Below are positions 1 through 5,690 of a stretch of DNA of 10,751 nt, one piece after another. Source of the stretch: T1Sed10-7 sp041685505 (lineage in GTDB: Bacteria > Actinomycetota > Nitriliruptoria > Nitriliruptorales > Nitriliruptoraceae); contig JAWLFQ010000080.1 in assembly GCA_041685505.1 (NCBI GenBank), positions 1-10,751 of the forward strand, given 5' to 3'. Every line of letters begins with the position of its first letter. The first letter of the stretch is position 1. The translations under genes were made by a program, and so were the position numbers. The notes under the pieces are model-generated. The model saw only the letters and a program-made list of their open reading frames with translations, was not told the DNA's origin and ran no database searches.

Positions 1-880
1 CCAGGAGGTGCGTCGCGCTGCCGATGCCATCGGTGTGCTGCGTGCGGTGCTCTTCGCGCCCGAGGACCTCGCCATCGTGCGCGGTGATCCCGGGGAGCGG
101 CGCCGCTACCTCGACGAGCTGCTCAGCCAGCGCCGTCCGGCGTTCGCGGCGGTCCGGGCCGACTACGAGCGCACCCTCAAGCAGCGCAACCAACTGTTGA
201 AACGTGCCCGCCACCTGGGGGGCACCGCGGCTGCCACGGCCGGCGCGACGATCGAGGCGTGGACGGGGCAGCTCGTCACCCTGGGCAGCCAGCTGCTCGC
301 CGCGCGGCTGGCGGCGGTGCGCACCCTGCGTGGACCGGTGGACGGGTTCTACCGGGAGCTGGCTGATCGTCCCGAACCGGTGCGCCTGTCCTACCGCAGC
401 GCGGCGATCGGTGATCTCGAGCAGCTCGCACCTGCTCGGGAGACCTCCGTGCCCGCCGTGGCACCCCTCGCGCAGGCGTTGGAACGGGCCTACGCCGAGG
501 TGGCCGACGACGAGCGGGCACGCGGCATGACCCTGGTGGGCCCGCATCGCGACGATCTCGAGCTCTCCATCGCGGAACTGCCGGCCAAGGGCTACGCCTC
601 ACACGGTGAGGCGTGGTCGCTGGCGTTGTCGTTGAAGCTGGCGACCTTCGCGGTGCTCGCCGAGGTCGGGGACCGCCCGGTGGTACTGCTCGACGACGTC
701 TTCGCCGAGCTCGACGCCACCCGCCGCGAGCAGCTCGCCCGCTCCTGTGCGCGTTTCGAGCAGGTCCTGGTCACCGCTGCGGTGGAGGAGGACGTGCCGC
801 TCGAGGGCCACCGCATCGACGTGACCATCGCTGACCGGGTGAGCAGCCTCCAGCCGCGGCGCCAGGTGGCGGATCCATGA
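1..880 (+). CDS. recF: DNA replication/repair protein RecF, 3' portion (5' end outside window)
   Basis: RecF is an SMC/ABC-type ATPase that acts with RecO and RecR to load RecA at single-strand gaps and stalled forks. The frame is open from base 2, so the true start and the Walker A loop lie upstream; about 292 residues are visible out of a family size near 370-400. Counting from the GTG at position 8, residues 18-37 carry the RecF signature (PEDL, then RGDPGERRRYLD). Residues 197-211 form the ABC signature helix in the form SHGEAWSLALSLKLA, where many RecFs have SQGQQ-SLALALK-LA. Residues 225-236 are the Walker B/D-loop (VVLLDDVFAELD). The stop overlaps the dciA start in an ATGA. The dnaA-dnaN-recF order of Actinomycetota would place dnaN just upstream, which is inference. 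Confidence 0.96.
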   Translation, partial: QEVRRAADAIGVLRAVLFAPEDLAIVRGDPGERRRYLDELLSQRRPAFAAVRADYERTLKQRNQLLKRARHLGGTAAATAGATIEAWTGQLVTLGSQLLAARLAAVRTLRGPVDGFYRELADRPEPVRLSYRSAAIGDLEQLAPARETSVPAVAPLAQALERAYAEVADDERARGMTLVGPHRDDLELSIAELPAKGYASHGEAWSLALSLKLATFAVLAEVGDRPVVLLDDVFAELDATRREQLARSCARFEQVLVTAAVEEDVPLEGHRIDVTIADRVSSLQPRRQVADP

Positions 881-1380
881 GCAACCCCGGTGGTGGCACC
901 GACCCGCGCCGGGCGCGCAACAGCGACCGCGACGAGCACGTCTACGCGCGACGTCGTCGCGCCGACGCCCGCCGGCGGGCGGCCGTGGAGCGGCGTACCT
1001 ACGACCCGGCGCCGCCGGATGACGACGACTGGACGGTGCCGGACCCCGACACCGATGGCCTCCAACGGGTGCGCCCACCCAGTGCGATCGGCGAGGCGGT
1101 CGAGGGGTTCATCGCGCGCCGGGGGTGGAGCGACCGGCTGCGTGGTACCCGCGTCTTCGACCGCTGGGGGGAGATCGTCGGCGAGAACCTCGCCGGACAC
1201 TGCGAGCCGGTCCGCGTGGCAGCTGGCACCCTGGTGATCCGCGCCGAGAGCCAGGTGTGGGCGACACAGCTGCACTACCTCACCGGGGAGCTGCTGCACA
1301 GTGCCGCTGAGGTGCTCGGCCCCACTACCGTCCGCGACATCCGGGTCGTGGTCGGGCCGCTGACCGGAAGCCAGGGATGA
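877..1380 (+). CDS. dciA: DciA-type DUF721 protein (helicase operator/loader)
   Basis: This 167-residue protein has a basic, disordered N-terminus (Arg-rich, residues 11-40), an acidic linker (about 43-60) and a C-terminal DUF721/DciA domain (about 67-162). The domain shows the family pattern VFDRWGEIVGENLAGHCEPV, then a conserved strand-helix region LVIRAESQVWATQLHYLTGELL. DciA is the ancestral loader or recruiter of the replicative helicase DnaB in bacteria without DnaC/DnaI; the family assignment is strong and the loading role is carried over from studied homologues. The ATG is preceded by AGGTGG at 864-869, 7 nt upstream, and overlaps the recF stop by 4 bp. The downstream dsbB-like gene again overlaps by 4 bp, so translation is probably coupled. 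The position between recF and gyrB matches Rv0004 of Mycobacterium. Confidence 0.9.
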   Translation: MSNPGGGTDPRRARNSDRDEHVYARRRRADARRRAAVERRTYDPAPPDDDDWTVPDPDTDGLQRVRPPSAIGEAVEGFIARRGWSDRLRGTRVFDRWGEIVGENLAGHCEPVRVAAGTLVIRAESQVWATQLHYLTGELLHSAAEVLGPTTVRDIRVVVGPLTGSQG

Positions 1381-1886
1381 CCGTGATCGCGATCGCTGAA
1401 CGTGTCTTCGGCCTGTTGTCGGTGGTCGCGATCGCGGTGGCCGTCGCGACGGCCATCGCGCTCGTGCGCGGACGGGTACCGCAGTGGCTGCGCGACGACG
1501 TGGCGCTGCCGTTGGCCACCGCGATCGCTGCGACCGCGACGGGGGGGTCGTTGCTGCTGTCGGAGGTGGCGGGGTATCTGCCCTGCACCCTGTGCTGGTA
1601 CCAGCGCATCGCCATGTACCCGCTGGTCGTCATCCTCGGGGTCGCCGCCGTGCGGGGGGATCGCGAGGTGTGGCGGACCGCCGTCCCCCTGAGCGCGATC
1701 GGGGCGCTCGTGTCGATCTGGCACATCCTGCTGGAGCAGAACCCCGCATGGGGCGGACCCTGTGACGATGCGGCACCCTGCACGATCATCTGGGTGGAGG
1801 AGCTCGGCTTCCTCACCCTGCCGACCATGGCGTTGACCGCCTTCGTGGCCATCAGCGTGCTGTCGCTGGCGGCCCGCACCCGCTGA
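1377..1886 (+). CDS. dsbB: DsbB/BdbC-family disulfide bond formation protein
   Basis: This 169-residue integral membrane protein belongs to the family that reoxidises an extracytoplasmic thiol oxidase and passes the electrons to membrane quinone. The hallmark is C70-T-L-C73 followed by WYQRIAMYP; the second redox pair is C129 and C135 in GGPCDDAAPC. Hydrophobic segments lie at about 8-30, 44-62, 76-93, 102-119 and 145-166. The usual fold has four membrane helices, so the first segment looks like an extra N-terminal helix; that would place the N-terminus outside if both Cys loops face out. The ATG overlaps the dciA stop (ATGA) and has GGAAG 6 nt upstream at 1366-1370. The next gene is a thioredoxin-fold protein, a natural partner. 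The family is clear; the exact partner is inferred from adjacency. A G7 tract at 1541-1547 does not break the frame. Confidence 0.93.
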   Translation: MTVIAIAERVFGLLSVVAIAVAVATAIALVRGRVPQWLRDDVALPLATAIAATATGGSLLLSEVAGYLPCTLCWYQRIAMYPLVVILGVAAVRGDREVWRTAVPLSAIGALVSIWHILLEQNPAWGGPCDDAAPCTIIWVEELGFLTLPTMALTAFVAISVLSLAARTR

Positions 1887-1923
1887 GCGTCCGCGACCAC
1901 CACTTCGAACAGGGAGCCTGACC

Positions 1924-2604
1924 GTGGCCACCCAGAACCCCAACGCCCGTGCCGAGGCTCGCCGCCAGGAGAAGGAGGCGAAACGACGCGCCGAGGCGAA
2001 GCGTCAACGCCTGATCTACGGCGGCGTCGGTCTGCTCGTGCTGCTGATCATCGTCGTCGTCGCGGTGGCGACCGTCGGCGAGAGCGATGACCGCATCCGG
2101 CTCAGCGAGGTGGCGGGTGATCCCCAGATCGAGGGTGAGCCGCTGCCTGCCATCCCGGAGTCGGGCGAGGATCCCGCCGTGGGCAGCCCTGCCCCGGTGA
2201 TCGAGGGTGCGGACTTCGAGGGCAACCCGATCCAGGTCGGTGACAGCGCCCAGGTCGTCAGCTTCGTGGCGCACTGGTGCCCGGCCTGCGACGCGGAGCT
2301 GCCCGAGGTCGTCGCGTGGCAGGACGCGGGTGGCCCACCCGAGGGTGTGGACCTGGTGATGGTCTCCACCAACATGGACGACTCCCGCCAGAACTGGCCC
2401 CCGCAGCAGTGGTTGGCCGACGCGGGCTACTCGGGTGAGGTGCTCGTCGATGACCTCAACGCCAGTGCGTTCCAGGCCTACGGCCTGCAGGCGACCCCCT
2501 CGTGGGTGGTGATCGATGACGACGGTGAGGTGCTCTTCCGCCAGTCCGGTCTGCTCGACCCCGGGCAGTTCGACGAGCTGGGTGCGCTGGCTGCCGACAG
2601 CTGA
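1924..2604 (+). CDS. Membrane-anchored TlpA/thioredoxin-like disulfide oxidoreductase
   Basis: This 226-residue protein has a charged, Arg/Lys/Glu-rich cytoplasmic N-terminus (about 8-29), one membrane helix (about 31-51), an acidic linker, then a TlpA/AhpC-type thioredoxin domain (about 85-222) facing outward. The active site is W118-C119-P120-A121-C122, and T191-P192 fits the cis-proline loop (QATPSWVV). CPAC differs from CGPC of cytoplasmic thioredoxins and CPHC of E. coli DsbA, so direction (oxidase, reductase or cytochrome c maturation) cannot be read from the motif. The DsbB-like gene 37 bp upstream favours a role as thiol oxidase in envelope protein folding; that is inference. The GTG start is supported by AGGGAG at 1911-1916, 7 nt upstream. 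A terminator-like hairpin follows the stop. Confidence 0.9.
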   Translation: MATQNPNARAEARRQEKEAKRRAEAKRQRLIYGGVGLLVLLIIVVVAVATVGESDDRIRLSEVAGDPQIEGEPLPAIPESGEDPAVGSPAPVIEGADFEGNPIQVGDSAQVVSFVAHWCPACDAELPEVVAWQDAGGPPEGVDLVMVSTNMDDSRQNWPPQQWLADAGYSGEVLVDDLNASAFQAYGLQATPSWVVIDDDGEVLFRQSGLLDPGQFDELGALAADS

Positions 2605-2610
2605 TGGCGT

Positions 2611-2640
2611 CGTGGGGTGGGCCTCCGGGACCACGCCACG
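2611..2640 (+). terminator. Terminator-like hairpin after the tlpA-like gene
   Basis: CGTGGGGTGG (2611-2620) pairs with CCACGCCACG (2631-2640) with one internal mismatch and a 10-nt loop, starting 6 nt after the stop codon. A competing pairing TGGCGT (2605-2610) with ACGCCA (2633-2638) is also possible. The bases after it are pyrimidine-rich (TCTCCT) but there is no real T-tract, as is common in high-GC actinobacteria. It sits where the recF-to-tlpA unit should end and before the gyrB promoter. Confidence 0.5.
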
Positions 2641-2697
2641 TCTCCTCAGACGCGCGATGGCGTGCAGGGAGGTTGAGGTAGCGGCGCAGGGGTCGCG

Positions 2698-2706
2698 CTG
2701 TCCACA
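2698..2706 (+). promoter_or_regulatory. Possible DnaA box upstream of the gyrB promoter
   Basis: CTGTCCACA matches the actinobacterial DnaA box TTGTCCACA at eight of nine positions. It lies about 40 bp upstream of the TAGGCT -10 box, in the noncoding gap before gyrB. A single site with one mismatch is weak evidence and may be chance; there is no cluster that would indicate an origin. Confidence 0.25.
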
Positions 2707-2744
2707 CGCCGTCAGCGCTCGTCTCCGTGAGCCTCGTTCGCTGC

Positions 2745-2750
2745 TAGGCT
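2745..2750 (+). promoter_or_regulatory. Probable -10 box of the gyrB promoter
   Basis: TAGGCT fits the actinobacterial housekeeping -10 pattern TANNNT and lies in the only noncoding gap upstream of gyrB, after the terminator-like hairpin. The region 17-18 bp upstream (TCTCCG/GTCTCC) does not resemble TTGACA, so the -35 is weak or absent. Transcription would start near 2757, giving a leader of about 95 nt before the gyrB start. Confidence 0.45.
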
Positions 2751-2756
2751 GCGACA

Positions 2757-2842
2757 GAGAGCGCGCCATGGCTGGCCTCCGCACCGCCACCCGTGTCGGC
2801 GGCGCTCGCTGACGGCGCGGAACGCGCCGATGCCGACTGGAG
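2757..2842 (+). promoter_or_regulatory. gyrB 5' leader: 14-codon ORF, perfect hairpin and ribosome binding site
   Basis: The predicted leader contains an ORF from ATG at 2768 to TGA at 2810-2812 (MAGLRTATRVGGAR), preceded by a weak GAGAG. A perfect 7-bp inverted repeat begins directly after the stop: CGGCGCG (2813-2819), loop GAA, CGCGCCG (2823-2829). The gyrB ribosome binding site GGAG (2839-2842) follows 9 nt later. AGCGCGCC (2760-2767) can also pair with GGCGGCGCT (2798-2806) with one bulge, enclosing most of the small ORF. This layout could act in attenuation or control of ribosome access, but no function is shown and the ORF may be accidental. Confidence 0.3.
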
Positions 2843-2851
2843 ACCCCACCC

Positions 2852-4867
2852 GTGGCTGCTGCCCAGGATGCCCCCACGCCCGACCGCCCCGCAGGGCCTG
2901 ACGGGGGGGATGGCACCTACAGCGCGAAGAACATCACGGTCCTCGAGGGCCTGGAGGCGGTGCGCCGCAGGCCGGGGATGTACATCGGTTCCACCGGTGC
3001 CCGCGGTCTCCACCACCTGGTCTGGGAGGTGGTGGACAACTCCGTCGACGAGGCGTTGGCGGGGCGGTGCACCCACATCGAGGTCGAGCTGCTGCGCGAC
3101 GGGGGGCTGCGGGTCACCGATGACGGCTCCGGGATCCCGGTCGACCTCCACGAGAAGGAGGGTCGCTCCGCCCTCGAGGTGGTGCTGACCGTGCTGCACG
3201 CCGGCGGCAAGTTCGACTCGCAGGCCTACGCGGTCTCCGGCGGACTGCACGGGGTGGGGATCTCGGTGGTCAACGCCCTGTCCGCACGGCTGGTCGCCGA
3301 GGTGGTGCGCGATGGTGGCCGCTACCGCCAGACCTACCAGCGCGGGATCCCCGACGGGCCGATCGAGCGTGTCGGGGACAGCGAGGGTCCGAGCGGTACC
3401 ACCATCAGCTTCTGGCCCGACCCGGATGTCTTCGAGGAGGGCGTCGAGTTCTCGGTCGAGACCATCGCACGCCGCCTGCGCGACACCGCGTTCCTGACCG
3501 CGGGCCTCCGCATCGTGCTGACCGACGATCGTGCACTCGAGGATCAGCCTGCCCCACCGCGCACGCAGGAGTTCCACGCTCCCGGCGGGCTGCGCGACTT
3601 CGTCGACCACATCCGCGCCACCAAGGCCAAGGACGGCCTGCACCCGCCGATCCACTTCGAGGCCGAGGAGGACGGCCCTCACGGGCCGCAGTCCCTGGAG
3701 GTCGCGCTGCAGTGGATCAACGACTTCAACGACTCGATCCTGTCCTTCGCCAACACCATCAACACCCACGAGGGTGGTACCCACGAGGAAGGCTTCCGTA
3801 CCGCGCTGACCTCGGTGATCAACCGCTGGGCGAAGGACAAGGGGCTGTTGCGCTCCAAGGAGGTCGACGGGCTCACGGGTGACGATCTGCGCAGTGGGCT
3901 GGTCACCATCGTCTCGGTGAAGGTCGGCGATCCACAGTTCGAGGGTCAGACCAAGACCAAGCTCGGCAACACCGAGGTCAAGACCTTCGTGCAGACCACC
4001 ACCTACGCCCGCCTCGCGGAGTGGCTCGAGGAGCACCCCAACGAGGGCAAGCTGATCGTGCAGAAGGCGGAGGCCGAAGCACAGGCCCGCATCGCCGCGC
4101 GCAAGGCCCGCGACCTGACCCGCCGGAAGTCACTGCTGGAATCGACCTCGTTGCCGGGCAAGCTCGCCGACTGTCAGTCCCGCGACCCGGCCCTCTCGGA
4201 GCTCTACATCGTGGAGGGCGATTCCGCCGGTGGGTCGGCGAAGATGGCCCGTGCGCGCGAGTTCCAGGCGATCCTGCCGATCCGCGGCAAGATCATCAAC
4301 GTGGAGAAGGCGCGGCTGCCCAAGATCCTGTCCAACACCGAGGTGCAGGCGCTCATCACCGCGATGGGCACCGGCTTCGCCGACGACTTCGAGGTGGGCA
4401 GGGCCCGCTACCACAAGCTGGTGCTGATGGCCGACGCCGACGTCGACGGTGCGCACATCCGCACGCTGCTGCTGACCTTCCTGTTCCGGCACATGAAGCC
4501 CCTGATCGAGGCCGGGTACGTCTACCTCGCGCAGCCACCCCTCTACCTCGTGATCCACCCCACGCGCAAGAAGGAGCTGGCCTACGCCTTCTCGGACGCG
4601 GAGCGCGACGCCATCGTCGCCCGCATCCGGGAAGGCGTCGGACCCGAGCGCAAGATCGAGGTCCAGCGCTTCAAGGGCCTGGGCGAGATGGACCCGGACC
4701 AGCTGTGGGAGACCACGATGGACCCGGAACGGCGCACCCTGAAGCTGGTGACCATGGACGACGCCGCAGCCGCGGACGAGATGTTCTCGATCCTGATGGG
4801 TGACGATGTCGTCGCCCGCCGGGACTTCATCCAGTCCAACGCCAAGTACGCGACCCTGGACGTCTGA
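2852..4867 (+). CDS. gyrB: DNA gyrase subunit B (ATPase/Toprim subunit)
   Basis: GyrB supplies the ATPase and part of the cleavage site of the GyrA2B2 gyrase that introduces negative supercoils. At 671 residues it has the size of actinobacterial and Firmicute GyrB and lacks the large E. coli insertion. The GHKL ATPase domain (about 24-225) shows EVVDNS with general base E59 and N63, DDGSGIP (D90 in the place of E. coli D73) and the glycine-rich lid around 129-138 (SGGLHGVGIS). The transducer domain has QTKTKLGN with ATP-contacting K368. The Toprim domain has EGDSAGG (E455) and DADVDG (D528, D530), the Mg2+ ligands of cleavage; the tail has QRFKGLGEMD. Residues at quinolone-linked sites are ordinary (EGDSAGG; PIRGK). 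The GTG start has GGAG 9 nt upstream. A small membrane-protein gene begins 1 bp after the stop. Confidence 0.98.
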   Translation: MAAAQDAPTPDRPAGPDGGDGTYSAKNITVLEGLEAVRRRPGMYIGSTGARGLHHLVWEVVDNSVDEALAGRCTHIEVELLRDGGLRVTDDGSGIPVDLHEKEGRSALEVVLTVLHAGGKFDSQAYAVSGGLHGVGISVVNALSARLVAEVVRDGGRYRQTYQRGIPDGPIERVGDSEGPSGTTISFWPDPDVFEEGVEFSVETIARRLRDTAFLTAGLRIVLTDDRALEDQPAPPRTQEFHAPGGLRDFVDHIRATKAKDGLHPPIHFEAEEDGPHGPQSLEVALQWINDFNDSILSFANTINTHEGGTHEEGFRTALTSVINRWAKDKGLLRSKEVDGLTGDDLRSGLVTIVSVKVGDPQFEGQTKTKLGNTEVKTFVQTTTYARLAEWLEEHPNEGKLIVQKAEAEAQARIAARKARDLTRRKSLLESTSLPGKLADCQSRDPALSELYIVEGDSAGGSAKMARAREFQAILPIRGKIINVEKARLPKILSNTEVQALITAMGTGFADDFEVGRARYHKLVLMADADVDGAHIRTLLLTFLFRHMKPLIEAGYVYLAQPPLYLVIHPTRKKELAYAFSDAERDAIVARIREGVGPERKIEVQRFKGLGEMDPDQLWETTMDPERRTLKLVTMDDAAAADEMFSILMGDDVVARRDFIQSNAKYATLDV

Positions 4868-4868
4868 G

Positions 4869-5339
4869 GTGTCAGGCGGATCACCCCCCCGGCGCTGGCC
4901 TCCGGGCAGCGGGTTGGCCCTCGGTCTCGCGATGGGTGTGGCCCTGGGCGCGGCGGTCGGCAACCTGCTCGAGCGCACCGGTCTGGGGATGGTGTTCGGT
5001 CTGGCGCTGGGTCTGGTGGCCGGCCTGCTGATCGACGACCCACGCGGACCTGAGGGCACGGGCGAAGAGGACCGTGACGGGCCGGATCGAGACGAGCCCG
5101 GGGACGGCTCGCGACCCGACGACGGGACGATCCTGCGTGCGCTGCTGTGGCTGGTCGGTGGGCTCGCCGCCCTCTTCCTGCTGGCCCTGGCCATCGCTCC
5201 GGAGCTGCTGGAGGCTCCCGGGCAGATCACCGCCACCCTCGGCGTCGTCCTGGTGGCCGGGGTCCCCGGGGCGCTGTTGCTGCTCGGCCTCGTGGCCCGG
5301 CGGCGACGTGTCGACGGTGACGACACGGGAGGGGAGTGA
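4869..5339 (+). CDS. Small membrane protein of unknown function between gyrB and gyrA (four hydrophobic segments)
   Basis: I do not recognise this family. Using the GTG one base after the gyrB stop gives 156 residues; the frame is open further upstream inside gyrB, but such starts would read gyrB DNA as protein. Hydrophobic segments lie at about 15-34, 38-55, 88-113 and 120-143. The first two are rich in Gly and Ala at regular spacing (GLALGLAMGVALGAAVG; GLGMVFGLALGLVAGLL), resembling glycine-zipper helix packing. A highly acidic, Asp/Glu/Gly-rich hydrophilic linker (about 56-86) separates the two hairpins. No catalytic motif or cysteine is visible. There is no good ribosome binding site, so translation probably depends on coupling to gyrB. 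The stop overlaps a possible GTG start of the next gene. Confidence 0.8.
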   Translation: MSGGSPPRRWPPGSGLALGLAMGVALGAAVGNLLERTGLGMVFGLALGLVAGLLIDDPRGPEGTGEEDRDGPDRDEPGDGSRPDDGTILRALLWLVGGLAALFLLALAIAPELLEAPGQITATLGVVLVAGVPGALLLLGLVARRRRVDGDDTGGE

Positions 5340-5341
5340 GC

Positions 5342-5689
5342 ATGAACCGCACGATCCGCGCCGCGGTACTGACCATCCTGGTGGTGGGGCTGAGCCTGGC
5401 TGGCCTCGGGATCTTCCTGGGGTTCCCGGCGGAGGGCTCCGTGGGCTTCGGTGTGATCGTGGGCCTGCTCAGCGGAGGGCTGCTGCTGGCCGCCAGCCGT
5501 CGCGCCGAGTCCTTCCACCCGACGGACGCGAACGCCCACCTCACCGAGCACCGTCCGGATGCGGCCACCGATACCGGCGCCGATGTCGGGCCCGGTGACG
5601 ACGCCGGTGACACCGCGACGGACGGTGGGGCCGGACACGACGAGCAGGGCGGGGACGATGACCGCCCGCAACGACGACCTGGAGCCTGA
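5342..5689 (+). CDS. Small membrane protein of unknown function with acidic tail, between gyrB and gyrA
   Basis: I do not recognise this family. From the ATG it is 115 residues with two hydrophobic segments (about 7-27 and 33-53, the second GFGVIVGLLSGGLLLAA), a short Arg-containing boundary, then a disordered C-terminal half rich in Asp, Gly, Thr and His. The ATG is preferred because GGGGAG (5331-5336) lies 5 nt upstream; a GTG at 5336 overlapping the previous stop would add two residues. The coding status rests on the tight spacing to both neighbours (2 bp before, 1 bp to gyrA) and on a believable membrane pattern. The tail-coding DNA also lies in an open stretch upstream of gyrA in another frame, so gyrA start choice affects it. 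Confidence 0.72.
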   Translation: MNRTIRAAVLTILVVGLSLAGLGIFLGFPAEGSVGFGVIVGLLSGGLLLAASRRAESFHPTDANAHLTEHRPDAATDTGADVGPGDDAGDTATDGGAGHDEQGGDDDRPQRRPGA

Positions 5690-5690
5690 C

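Noticed and set aside
1541..1547. G7 run in the dsbB-like gene (a similar run lies at 2903-2909 in gyrB) as a phase-variation or frameshift site
   Set aside because: Both reading frames continue intact through the runs with conserved motifs on each side, and such runs are expected at this base composition.
2605..2851. Replication origin in the gap before gyrB
   Set aside because: Only one near-match to a DnaA box and no AT-rich stretch are present; in Actinomycetota oriC lies by dnaA/dnaN, which would be upstream of this window.
1852..2916. 354-codon open frame on the - strand over the tlpA-like gene and the gyrB promoter
   Set aside because: It covers the TlpA-like gene with its clear thioredoxin motif and the noncoding promoter region; no domain is seen.
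2744..4036. 430-codon open frame on the - strand across gyrB
   Set aside because: It is antisense to the highly conserved gyrB ATPase domain, with a Val/Asp/His-rich shadow composition.
5559..5690. Upstream extension of gyrA to the earlier in-frame start codons at 5559 or 5658
   Set aside because: Both would overlap the preceding small gene. The GTG at 5691 has a well-spaced GGAG and follows that gene's stop by one base, so it was preferred; ATG 5658 remains possible.
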